NCBI GenBank assembly: GCA_958349075.1 | Contig: CATWBR010000066.1 | Location: forward strand, 1-13,685 | Direction: 5' to 3' | From: an uncultured Clostridium sp. | Lineage (GTDB): Bacteria > Bacillota > Clostridia > Lachnospirales > Lachnospiraceae | DNA length: 13,685 nt | Notes under the pieces: generated by a model | Told to the model about the DNA's origin: nothing | Databases searched by the model: none | The model's input: the letters and a program-made list of their open reading frames with translations, nothing else | Made by a program: the position numbers and the translations under genes | In this document: in pieces, positions 6,420 through 13,483 of the stretch | Layout: the number at the start of each line of letters is the position of its first letter | Position numbering within the stretch: position 1 is the stretch's first letter

Positions 6420-7001
6420 TTACCCCTTGTTTTTTCTGTTCAGTTTCAGCACAATCCCCCGTTCATCGGCAGCCCCCTGCAGCAGTTTTACGACACAGGC
6501 CGCCCTCTCTTTTATCGTTTTTCCGGCCAGCTCCGGGCTGTCTTTCACCTGTTCCATAACCGCCTGCAGTTCATCGCATTCCAAAAGATTAGCTGCCAGG
6601 CAGTAGAAGGTTTTTCTGCGGCCGTCATTATAATGTTCCAGAAGTTCGCCGAGCAGCTCCGTCTTTCTTCTCTGCTCCTCCTGATATGCTTCTTTCCCAA
6701 TGTTACGGTGCTTATCTAAATCACTTCTTCTGTTGCGGTGTGTGATGAAAGAATCATATTCGTCGATATGTTCATATTCTCCGCAGGGAAATTCAGGACA
6801 TTGGTGGCAGTAATCGATTCTGTCCCCGCCTGGCCCGCTGTTTTCCTTATTTCTTTTCACACTGCATTTTGCAATCCGGCAGGACTGGTTTCCCTCCCCG
6901 CCTCCGCATCCCGGACAGTAACCGTCGATATGCATCGTACAGAGCCCGCAGTTCAGGCCGCAAAGCGAAAATAAACCATCATTCCTGATAAAATCTTTCA
7001 T
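6420..7001 (-). CDS. Cysteine-rich DUF3795-type protein
   Basis: The 193-residue product resembles the DUF3795 family, which has no established function. The N-terminal 75 residues hold ten cysteines in paired motifs: C14, C18, C21 (CGLNCGLC), C29, C32 (YCPGC), C41, C46, and C65, C68, C73 (CHQCPEFPC). This spacing looks like a zinc or iron-sulfur binding module. The C-terminal half is helical and charged, with no further motif. The protein has no signal peptide and is probably cytoplasmic. The start at 7001 was chosen because a G-rich site (GGGGGA) lies about 9 nt upstream; an in-frame ATG at 7055 has no ribosome site. The gene appears monocistronic: no clear terminator follows, and the AT-rich hydrolase promoter begins soon after. 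A redox or metal-related role would be speculation. Confidence 0.75.
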   Translation of the reverse strand: MKDFIRNDGLFSLCGLNCGLCTMHIDGYCPGCGGGEGNQSCRIAKCSVKRNKENSGPGGDRIDYCHQCPEFPCGEYEHIDEYDSFITHRNRRSDLDKHRNIGKEAYQEEQRRKTELLGELLEHYNDGRRKTFYCLAANLLECDELQAVMEQVKDSPELAGKTIKERAACVVKLLQGAADERGIVLKLNRKNKG

Positions 7002-7082
7002 ATGTATCTGTCCCCCATTTTTCTTGGAATACCTTATCTGATAAAGAAATCCCATCCGGCGGCGGATTTAAACGTGTACATT

Positions 7083-7163
7083 GGTCTCCGGCGGAATTAT
7101 GATTATAGGTCTCCGATGAAATTGTACCATAATTGCGGAATTCATGGCAAGCTCAGGTCTCTG
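7083..7163. repeat. GGTCTC(C/T)G repeats and possible -10 upstream of the DUF3795 gene
   Basis: GGTCTCCG occurs at 7083-7090 and 7108-7115, and GGTCTCTG at 7156-7163, at intervals of 25 and 48 bp. On the minus strand a perfect TATAAT (7107-7102) lies between the first two copies, but no good -35 is present at 16-18 bp. It may be the promoter of the DUF3795 gene with flanking repeat sites, or leftover repeat from rearranged DNA. Confidence 0.3.
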
Positions 7164-7282
7164 ATGCTGCGGTGCGCTCCTGTGCGGAGAGCATAGTAAA
7201 GGAACACGGAGGCGGGATCCGCGCGGTATCGGATGAAAAGGGCGACAACCGATTTACGGTGATTCTTCCGATGAAGGCATAA
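7133..7282 (+). pseudogene. 3' remnant of a histidine kinase gene
   Basis: The + strand frame ending at the TAA 7280-7282 reads, over its last 32 residues, ESIVKEHGGGIRAVSDEKG then DNRFTVILPMKA. This matches the end of HATPase domains (IVxxHGG, a short turn, then FTVxLP). The frame is closed by a stop at 7130-7132, and the residues before ESIVKEHGG do not form the expected G-box (no GxGLGL). No start codon or ribosome site serves it. It is therefore a decayed or recombined tail of a kinase gene read rightward. It is not a copy of the intact kinase in this window, whose tail reads differently. Confidence 0.65.
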
Positions 7283-7304
7283 AGATTTTCTGGACGGCTA
7301 TGTT

Positions 7305-7336
7305 AAAAACGCCGGTTTCACTTCAATAAAACCGGC
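7305..7336 (-). terminator. Second (distal) terminator of the sugar transport operon
   Basis: On the minus strand GCCGGTTT / AAACCGGC forms a perfect 8-bp stem with a 10-nt loop, followed after one base by TTTTT. It lies downstream of the first hairpin at 7353-7389. The + strand side also has TTTCC after the stem, so weak activity in the other direction is possible. Confidence 0.75.
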
Positions 7337-7352
7337 TTTCCTGTTATAAAGA

Positions 7353-7389
7353 GGGGATGCAAAACCGGCATAAGCGGTTCTGCATCCCC
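7353..7389 (-). terminator. First (proximal) terminator hairpin of the sugar transport operon
   Basis: This is a 15-bp stem with a 7-nt loop, GGGGATGCA-N-AACCG pairing with its complement, about 50 bp after the binding-protein stop. The one non-Watson-Crick position is G.U in the minus-strand RNA but A.C in the + strand RNA, which supports leftward transcription. The T tract after it (TCTTTAT) is weak, and a second hairpin follows. Confidence 0.7.
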
Positions 7390-7437
7390 TTCCCTTCTTT
7401 CTTGTCCCTAAAAAATAAATCAGGACACGAAGCTCAA

Positions 7438-8505
7438 TTACTTATCAATATCGAATTCCTTCGCATTATGTACGGTCAGCAGTTCCGGTTTGAATTCAAA
7501 GATATCCTCCGGGCCGCTTCTCGTGTATTCGCCGTTTAAAATCTGTTCCATAAATTCCACACATTTGACCGCCATCTTTACGGAAGACATACCCGGGCTG
7601 GCGTACAGTCTGCAGTCCTCTCCCGCATTGACCATCAGTTCTTTCTGCTCCTCGGTTGCATCATACCCTATCACATAGACGTCCGTCTTTCCGGCGTCCT
7701 GAATCGCATTGTAGGTTGCCATCGTACACTCGGCCCAATAGCAGAAGAATGCGTCGGCATCCGGATAGGCGGTAATCATATCGGTTGCCCAGATATAACA
7801 TCCGTCGGAGGTTCTGTCCGATGCACGGTTCATCACTACTTCCACATCGGGATAATTCTCCGCGAGGTAATCTTTAAATCCGTTGATTCTCAGTCCGCTG
7901 GATGCGATGGACGGCTCATCCTCAAATACGATAATCTGGGCATCTTTTTTACCGTCCAGAGCCTCCATGCACTGTTCTGCCGCCATGACTCCGCCCTGAT
8001 AATCATCGTAGCACACCGATGCATCGGCCGTACCGTCCGATGCCAGGCAGTCAAAATCTACAATCGGGATTCCGGCCTCTCTGGCGATTGCCACCGCATC
8101 GTTGGCGCCGTCCGTGTCAATGGCCGTATAGATGATTCCGTCCACTCCCTGTGTGACGAGATTCTCAATAATCGTGTACTCGGACGCCCAGTCTCCGGCC
8201 GGATCCATGATAACTGCTTTCCATCCCCTGTCTTCAATCTCCGCCTGTGCCGTATAGGCAAAGGATGACTCAAAGGACATTGCCATGTTCCAGGGAACAA
8301 TCGCAATCGTCAGCTCCTCTCCCGCCGCTTTTTTATCCGCCTCCGTCTTTGGCTCCTCAGCCTTCGTATCTTCGCCGGCCTCTTTGGCAGTGTTTTCCTC
8401 CGTCTTTGCCGCCTCTTTCGTCTCTTCCTGTTTGCCGCCGCATCCGCTCATTAATGATGCCGCCATGGCCGCTGCCAGTAATACCCCCATCATCTTTCGT
8501 TTCAT
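7438..8505 (-). CDS. Sugar ABC transporter substrate-binding lipoprotein (RbsB-like)
   Basis: This is the extracellular solute-binding protein of the import system encoded by the two genes upstream. The 355-residue product begins with a lipoprotein signal (MKRKMMGVLLAAAMAASLMSGC) with lipid-anchored C22. A Lys/Glu/Thr-rich linker runs to about residue 65. A type I periplasmic-binding fold of the Peripla_BP_4 group follows, starting at ELTIAIVPWN with features such as LVTQGVDGIIYTAIDTDGAN and REAGIPIVDFD. The start at 8505 has AGGAG about 8 nt upstream. The gene is last in the operon, 43 bp after the permease stop and followed by two terminators, so its mRNA 3' end is well protected. Ligand identity is not visible: ribose, galactose, other sugars, polyols or autoinducer-2-type furanones are all transported by this family. 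Confidence 0.92.
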   Translation of the reverse strand: MKRKMMGVLLAAAMAASLMSGCGGKQEETKEAAKTEENTAKEAGEDTKAEEPKTEADKKAAGEELTIAIVPWNMAMSFESSFAYTAQAEIEDRGWKAVIMDPAGDWASEYTIIENLVTQGVDGIIYTAIDTDGANDAVAIAREAGIPIVDFDCLASDGTADASVCYDDYQGGVMAAEQCMEALDGKKDAQIIVFEDEPSIASSGLRINGFKDYLAENYPDVEVVMNRASDRTSDGCYIWATDMITAYPDADAFFCYWAECTMATYNAIQDAGKTDVYVIGYDATEEQKELMVNAGEDCRLYASPGMSSVKMAVKCVEFMEQILNGEYTRSGPEDIFEFKPELLTVHNAKEFDIDK

Positions 8506-8548
8506 AATACACCTCTCCTTTTCTTTTTATTTTATCTCCTTTTAAAAG

Positions 8549-9559
8549 TTACTTTTTCTTTGTCTCTTTAGTCGATATCCTGTTAAACCATTGTGCATAG
8601 AACACGGCCAGAACCATCAGGCTGCCTCTCACCACATACTGCCAGTTGGAGCCGATAAACATCAGGTTCATTCCGTTTGTAATCATCCCCATCATCAGCG
8701 CCCCGAGAAAGACGCCCAGAACCATCCCCTTTCCTCCGGTGAGTGAAACACCTCCGATTGCACATGCTGAGATGGCGATGGCCGCATAGCCGCTCCCCGC
8801 ATTCGGCGTGGCGGAACCCACGCGTGCGGTAGACAGCACTCCCGCAATACAGGCCAGCCCGGCGCTTATGACATAGGTGGAAAAACGAATCCGCTTCACA
8901 TTAATGCCGGATATATAAGCCGCCTGATAACTTCCGCCGATTGCATAAATCTTTTTACCGTAGGTTGTCTTCCCCAGCACAACGGCCACCAGCACGAATA
9001 CCGCAATCAGAATATAGATAGATATGGAGATTCCGCCCAGTTTGCCGGAACTTAAGTTTTTAAATGCCTTCGGCAGGGAAGTTACGGCCGTATTTTTACA
9101 GACAATATAAACAATGCCCCTGATGGCGGTCTGTGTTCCCAGTGTCACAATAAACGGATCAATTTTTGTCCTGGATACGATCAGGCCGTTAACCGCGCCA
9201 AAGATACAGCAGATGAACACGGAAATCAGGACGGCGCAGAAAAGATTTGTCTTAATTCCAAAAAGACCGTCCGTGACCAGCAGCGCGCAGCAGGTACCTC
9301 CAAGGGCGCTGATGGATTCAATGGACAAATCGAAAGTGCCGTTAATCAGGGGAAACGCCAGAGCGCATGCCAGTATTCCGTACACGACGATTTCCTTCAG
9401 AACATTATTCGCATTGGCCAATGTCAGGAAATTACCGCTGTAGCTCTGGACAACTGCCGAAAACACAATGATCAGGCAAAACAGTCCGGACAGCTCAAAG
9501 TATTTTGAGTGCTTTATCTTCTGCCACATACCGACTTCTGTTGCTTCTTTTGTCTTCAT
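8549..9559 (-). CDS. Sugar ABC transporter permease (RbsC-like)
   Basis: This is the membrane channel subunit of a ribose/galactose-class importer (BPD_transp_2 family). The 336-residue product has about 8-10 hydrophobic segments, the first at roughly 22-40. Family hallmarks are INGTFDLSIESI (about 72-83, equivalent to the usual GGIDLSVGS) and the cytoplasmic coupling loop GKKIYAIGGSYQAAYISGIN (201-220). IGGVSLTGGKGMVLGVFLG (268-286) is also typical. The start at 9559 has GAGGTG about 4 nt upstream. It lies 35 bp downstream of the ATPase gene and 43 bp upstream of the binding-protein gene. It works with both; a homodimer of this subunit is usual when only one permease gene is present. Confidence 0.94.
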   Translation of the reverse strand: MKTKEATEVGMWQKIKHSKYFELSGLFCLIIVFSAVVQSYSGNFLTLANANNVLKEIVVYGILACALAFPLINGTFDLSIESISALGGTCCALLVTDGLFGIKTNLFCAVLISVFICCIFGAVNGLIVSRTKIDPFIVTLGTQTAIRGIVYIVCKNTAVTSLPKAFKNLSSGKLGGISISIYILIAVFVLVAVVLGKTTYGKKIYAIGGSYQAAYISGINVKRIRFSTYVISAGLACIAGVLSTARVGSATPNAGSGYAAIAISACAIGGVSLTGGKGMVLGVFLGALMMGMITNGMNLMFIGSNWQYVVRGSLMVLAVFYAQWFNRISTKETKKK

Positions 9560-9594
9560 AATTCACCTCACACACAGATTTTTGAAAAGCGTCC

Positions 9595-11127
9595 TCACGA
9601 AATATTTCCTGTTGCACGGGAGCTCTCTTCACCGGAGTTTCTCTCAGAAAGATGGGAAATTGCCAGCTTCATAATTGCTTCCTCCGTTGCCTCTTCCCTT
9701 GTAAGCTCCCCTGACAGATACCCCTCGTGCATTACCAGTATCCGGTCGCTGATTCCCAGTAATTCCGTCATCTCCGAGGACACCACGATAATCGACAGTC
9801 CATCCCCGGCCAGTTCATTGATGATTCTGTATATCTCGGCCTTTGCGCCGACGTCCACTCCCCTGGTCGGCTCGTCCAGGAGCAGAACGGACGGGGATAA
9901 GGCCAGACATTTGCCGAGAACCACTTTCTGCTGGTTGCCTCCGCTTAACATGCGGACCATCATACTGCTGCCGGAGGAGCGGATTTTCAGTTTGTCAATG
10001 TATTCCTCACTCAGCTCCTGCGATTTTTTGCGTCTCATTATTCCGAATGTGGATATCTTCTTCAGTACGCTGAGGATCAGGTTCTGCAGAATTGACTGTT
10101 CCAGAATCAACCCCTGATCTTTTCTGTCCTCCGGCACCAGGGCAAATCCCCTTTTTAGCCCTTCCGACGGCGAATGGTTCTTAATGGGAACTCCCTCAAG
10201 AATCAATTCTCCCCCGCAGGCATCCACTCCGAAGATTGCTCTTAGAAGTTCGGTTCTCCCCGCTCCCACCAGGCCGGCCACCCCCAGAATCTCCCCTCGC
10301 CTCAGCTCAAATGAGATATCCGTAATCCGGCTGTTGGTCAAATGTTTTACCTCCAGTATCGTGTCTCCGGTGCGGTTCGTTTTATCAGGAAACTGTTGAT
10401 CGGGCTGTCTTCCTATCATCATCCTGACAATTCCGTCCACCGTAGCCTCCCCGACGCTGCAGGAACCCGACGGTTCCCCGTCACGCAGCACCTCCACCCG
10501 GTCGCCGACGGCGAAGATATCTTCCATCCTGTGGGAAATCAGGATTACCGCAATTCCTTCCTCCTTCAGCTTTCTGATAATCTTATAGAGGTTTTCCGTC
10601 TCCTCGGTGGTGAGGGCCGCCGTGGGTTCATCGAAAATAATAATCGAAGCGTCATAGGACAAAGCCTTTGCAATCTCAATTAACTGGCGCTGCGCCACAC
10701 TGTACTGCCGTACCAGCGAATCGGGCGGAAAATGGATTCCGATCCGGTCCATCAGCTCCTCAGCCTCTTTCTTCAGTCCCTTACCATCCACAATTCCGGC
10801 ATTTGCCTTATACCGCCCTACGAAAATATTTTCGGCCACGGTCATCTCCTCAATCTGCACCAGCTCCTGATGTACCATGCTGATCCCCAGGCGGATGGCG
10901 TCCAGGGGGCGTTCAATATGTACTTTCCCGCCGTCAATGAAAATTTCCCCCGAGGTCGGTTTCTCGACACCCGCCAGGATTTTCATCAAAGTCGATTTAC
11001 CCGCCCCATTTTCACCGCAGAGACACAGTACCTCTCCTTTTCCCAGTTCCAGGTTTACATCCGTCAGGGCCTTGATGCCGCCGTAGCTTTTGTAAATATG
11101 TTTCATTTCCAGAATGTTTTCACTCAT
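9595..11127 (-). CDS. Sugar ABC transporter ATPase, tandem-domain (RbsA/MglA type)
   Basis: This energy-coupling subunit carries two fused ABC domains in 510 residues, the standard length for this family. Domain 1 has Walker A GENGAGKST (38-46), the sugar-type signature YSVAQRQLIEIAKAL (142-156) and Walker B IIIFDEPT (162-169). Domain 2 has the family's non-canonical Walker A AGLVGAGRT (283-291, Arg in place of Lys), signature LSGGNQQK (394-401) and Walker B LLLDEPTRGVD (from 415). The altered second Walker A is normal for RbsA/MglA proteins. The start at 11127 has AGGGAG 6-7 nt upstream. The gene follows the amidohydrolase gene by 24 bp and precedes the permease by 35 bp. No motif identifies the sugar. 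Confidence 0.95.
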   Translation of the reverse strand: MSENILEMKHIYKSYGGIKALTDVNLELGKGEVLCLCGENGAGKSTLMKILAGVEKPTSGEIFIDGGKVHIERPLDAIRLGISMVHQELVQIEEMTVAENIFVGRYKANAGIVDGKGLKKEAEELMDRIGIHFPPDSLVRQYSVAQRQLIEIAKALSYDASIIIFDEPTAALTTEETENLYKIIRKLKEEGIAVILISHRMEDIFAVGDRVEVLRDGEPSGSCSVGEATVDGIVRMMIGRQPDQQFPDKTNRTGDTILEVKHLTNSRITDISFELRRGEILGVAGLVGAGRTELLRAIFGVDACGGELILEGVPIKNHSPSEGLKRGFALVPEDRKDQGLILEQSILQNLILSVLKKISTFGIMRRKKSQELSEEYIDKLKIRSSGSSMMVRMLSGGNQQKVVLGKCLALSPSVLLLDEPTRGVDVGAKAEIYRIINELAGDGLSIIVVSSEMTELLGISDRILVMHEGYLSGELTREEATEEAIMKLAISHLSERNSGEESSRATGNIS

Positions 11128-11151
11128 ATTAAGCTCCCTTAAAACGGCCGG

Positions 11152-12054
11152 TTAAATCTGAATCCTGTGCAGTCTTGCCGCATTCTTATACATAATCCCG
11201 TCGATTTCCTCCCCGGTGAACAGCGGCCATCCGCTGGCCTTACATATACCGTTTATCTTCTTTGTCACGTATTCCGTCCACCGCGTCACGTCGTCATAGG
11301 GGTCCGCTCCAAAACAGTCGAAGTTACAGGCCACAAAATCGGTGGCAAACATCACCTGGCCGATTACACCATATTCTTTTGCCAGAACCAGATTCCAGAC
11401 CGTTGAAACTTCCCTGTCGTAACACATGGCCAAATCCGTGTAAAGATTCTCATCCGTGGCCATCTGTGTAAAGAGCTGTTCCGCCCATGGGTATCCCAGA
11501 TGCTCCACATTGATCCTCAGGTTCGGAAAATCCAGGACTATCTCATTCAGGTCATAAAGCGAGGTGTACTCGGCCGGAGCCAGAATTGCCTTTCCGATTT
11601 GCGCGGAATGGTGGAACTGGACCACAATTCCCTGCTCATCCGCGAATTCGTAGAAAGGATAGGCCGCGTTTACATTGGAATGGTAATGGCTGAACGGAGG
11701 AGCCATCAAAACGCCCCTGCACCCATTTTCCAAAACGGCCCGTTTCAGATATTCAAAGTCGTTTTTATTAAAACGGCCTCCCTTGTCCACCGCCTCCACA
11801 CTGCAAAACGGAATAAAAAAGTCGGGATACTTGTGATAACATTCCATCACGTATTCTTCGCCAAAGGAGGTGTCGAAGATCCTCCTCATTGCCTGCCCCA
11901 TGGCTACCGCTTTTTCTACTCCGGCCCGCCTGTAGCTCTCCACCAGGAAATCCACATCCGTCGTCTTTTCCGGAAACGACATCCCATATTTCCCGTATGT
12001 CTCCGCTGAAAAACCGCTGCTCTTTGCCAAATGCATATGCGCGTCAATAATCAT
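11152..12054 (-). CDS. Amidohydrolase-2 family metal-dependent hydrolase
   Basis: This cytoplasmic TIM-barrel enzyme is 300 residues long. It has the family's metal and catalytic positions: HxH at H6/H8 in DAHMHL, H148/H149 in QFHHSAQ, H185 in NVEHLGYPW, D239 in MFATDF, and the closing helix IMYKNAARLHRI. The family (Amidohydro_2, with ACMSD, 2-pyrone-4,6-dicarboxylate lactonase and rhamnonolactonase) includes lactonases and decarboxylases. A sugar-lactone hydrolase role is inferred only from its place in a sugar import operon; amide or ester hydrolysis is equally possible. The start at 12054 has AGGAGG about 7 nt upstream. It is the first gene of the four-gene operon and sits just after the operon promoter, opposite the LacI-type regulator gene. 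Confidence 0.88.
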   Translation of the reverse strand: MIIDAHMHLAKSSGFSAETYGKYGMSFPEKTTDVDFLVESYRRAGVEKAVAMGQAMRRIFDTSFGEEYVMECYHKYPDFFIPFCSVEAVDKGGRFNKNDFEYLKRAVLENGCRGVLMAPPFSHYHSNVNAAYPFYEFADEQGIVVQFHHSAQIGKAILAPAEYTSLYDLNEIVLDFPNLRINVEHLGYPWAEQLFTQMATDENLYTDLAMCYDREVSTVWNLVLAKEYGVIGQVMFATDFVACNFDCFGADPYDDVTRWTEYVTKKINGICKASGWPLFTGEEIDGIMYKNAARLHRIQI

Positions 12055-12137
12055 ATCCGTCCTCCTGCTCTCTGAGCTTCACCCGGCGTGTACGGTCCTA
12101 TGCCTCCTGAACCATTACCCCGTCATACTGTTTCAAC

Positions 12138-12153
12138 TGTATCCATTGATACA
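12138..12153. promoter_or_regulatory. Candidate operator over the operon start site
   Basis: TGTATC-CATT-GATACA is a perfect 6-4-6 dyad of even length that starts right after the predicted -10 and spans the predicted start near 12146. Position and symmetry fit a repressor site for the divergent LacI-family protein. It lacks the central CG common in operators of that family. Confidence 0.5.
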
Positions 12154-12183
12154 ATACTAGCATTGGTGCAACTTTTATCACAA
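12154..12183 (-). promoter_or_regulatory. Candidate promoter of the amidohydrolase/sugar ABC operon
   Basis: Read leftward, -35 TTGTGA (12183-12178) and -10 TAGTAT (12159-12154) are separated by 18 bp. The predicted start near 12146 gives a leader of about 90 nt. The hexamers are imperfect (about 4 of 6 each), as is common at controlled promoters. Between 12184 and 12333 the DNA is AT-rich with no gene seen. Confidence 0.4.
12170..12179 (+). repeat. Copy 1 of a 10-bp motif shared by both divergent promoters
   Basis: AACTTTTATC occurs here, against the operon -35 element, and again at 12376-12385 inside the GATAAA-CT-TTTATC dyad by the LacI-type gene. The copies are in the same orientation, 206 bp apart. 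This suggests one protein, most simply the LacI-type regulator, touches both promoters. Confidence 0.4.
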
Positions 12184-12333
12184 GAACTTTTTCACCGCCA
12201 TATCTCACAAATTTATCGGTTAATTTTTGGTTAATATCCACAATTTCCTGATTTATCCAATTTTATTTTCTTTATTTTACATCAAAATATGTTTTTACAT
12301 CCTATTATCATTTTTCATTCAGTAAAAATCAGA

Positions 12334-12362
12334 TTGACATTCCATCCAAAAATTGATAAATT
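12334..12362 (+). promoter_or_regulatory. Promoter of the LacI-family regulator gene
   Basis: A perfect -35 TTGACA (12334-12339) is followed by a 17-bp spacer and a weak -10 TAAATT (12357-12362). Two dyads overlap and follow it: ATAAAT-TC-ATTTAT (12356-12369) and GATAAA-CT-TTTATC (12372-12385), with centres 16 bp apart. The predicted start is near 12369, giving a leader of about 36 nt. Dyads on the -10 and start site suggest autoregulation. Confidence 0.5.
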
Positions 12363-12371
12363 CATTTATAT

Positions 12372-12385
12372 GATAAACTTTTATC
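12372..12385. promoter_or_regulatory. Candidate operator at the LacI-type gene start site
   Basis: GATAAA-CT-TTTATC is a perfect 6-2-6 dyad just after the predicted start of transcription and before the AGGAGG site. It contains the second copy of the AACTTTTATC motif found at the divergent operon promoter. Confidence 0.4.
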
Positions 12386-12404
12386 CAAACCAGGAGGCGA
12401 CGGT

Positions 12405-13463
12405 ATGAAAAACTCAAACGTAACATTGCAGGTAATAGCCGACAAGGCACATGTTTCCAAGGCTCTCGTATCAAGAGTTCTCAACAACAGGCCTGTCAGA
12501 GTGTCCGAACAGAAAAGAGCGCAGATTTTGAAAATCGCAAACGAACTCGATTATATTCCTTCCGGGCAGATTCTTGCGGGTGTATCCTCGCCGCGGCTCA
12601 ACAAGACAATTGCCCTCATACAGCCGAACCTGAATTTCCAATTTCTCGCCCAGATTACGGAGGGCGTCATTGAACATGCCTATGACAACGGATATTCCGT
12701 CATTATCTTTGACAGCAAAGAGGACAGCGCCCTGGAATTAAAATACCTGGAACTCTGCCATACGCTGGGCGTGAACGGCATTATCCTGAACTCCTTTGCC
12801 AACAGCAACAACAGGAATTACATAGAAAAGCTGCACGAATGGGAGCTGCCTGTGGTTTTTATCGACTGTTACCCAAATGATAAACGTTTTTCCATTGTCT
12901 CCTCGCAGAACCGCGATTATATGTACCTCCTTACCGAAAGCCTGATCACCAGAGGCCACAGGAATATCCTAAGCATCATTCAGGACAAGTCCACCCTGAC
13001 CAACGTCTCCCTGGAGCGCTTAAACGGATATTATGCCGCCATGAACAAGCACGGACTTCCCGGATACAATGAGATTATTTATCCGGACCGCGATTACAGA
13101 CAGCAGCCGATCTTCTCGCTCTTAAATTCCTCGCAGAAGTTCAGCGCGTTTATTATCAATACAGCCTGGGATGTCCCCAATTTTATTAATCTGATTCATG
13201 AGACAAAGTACCTGGAACATAATGATTTTGAGATCGGGGTATTTGACGATTTCATGATACCGTTCACCGAGTGCAGCGCCGGTTCCAACAAGAATATTTA
13301 TGATAAGATCGTGAGCGTCGTCACACAGCGCCCAAAAGAAATCGCCGTCCAATCCGTAGATATCCTGATTGAGAGCATAAAAAAGGGGGAATCATTCTCC
13401 CCTGTGCAAAAATTTACGGACTGCGACCTTGTTCTGATAAAACGGCCCAAAAAGGTACTGTAG
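12405..13463 (+). CDS. LacI-family transcriptional regulator
   Basis: This is a DNA-binding sugar-responsive regulator of 352 residues. The N-terminal helix-turn-helix LQVIADKAHVSKALVSRVLNN (about 8-28) is typical of the family, followed by the third helix EQKRAQILKIANELDYIPS. A type I periplasmic-binding-like ligand domain starts at TIALIQPNLN (about 68) and runs to the end. The hinge is unusual: GQILAGVSSPRLNKT is about two residues longer than in PurR, and aligned without gaps from the conserved tyrosine it has Gly59 where PurR has its minor-groove leucine. The start at 12405 has AGGAGG 7 nt upstream. The gene is divergent from the amidohydrolase/sugar ABC operon, which is its most likely target, and it probably also controls itself through the dyads in its promoter. 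It could be a repressor or, less often, an activator. The effector is unknown. Confidence 0.93.
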   Translation: MKNSNVTLQVIADKAHVSKALVSRVLNNRPVRVSEQKRAQILKIANELDYIPSGQILAGVSSPRLNKTIALIQPNLNFQFLAQITEGVIEHAYDNGYSVIIFDSKEDSALELKYLELCHTLGVNGIILNSFANSNNRNYIEKLHEWELPVVFIDCYPNDKRFSIVSSQNRDYMYLLTESLITRGHRNILSIIQDKSTLTNVSLERLNGYYAAMNKHGLPGYNEIIYPDRDYRQQPIFSLLNSSQKFSAFIINTAWDVPNFINLIHETKYLEHNDFEIGVFDDFMIPFTECSAGSNKNIYDKIVSVVTQRPKEIAVQSVDILIESIKKGESFSPVQKFTDCDLVLIKRPKKVL

Positions 13464-13483
13464 ACAGCAGATATAATGCCAAG

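Noticed and set aside
12210..12225. A 16-bp imperfect dyad with central CG (6 of 8 pairs) as the LacI-type operator
   Set aside because: It has the central CG typical of the family but two mismatches, and lies about 65 bp upstream of the operon start. The perfect dyads at the start sites are better candidates.
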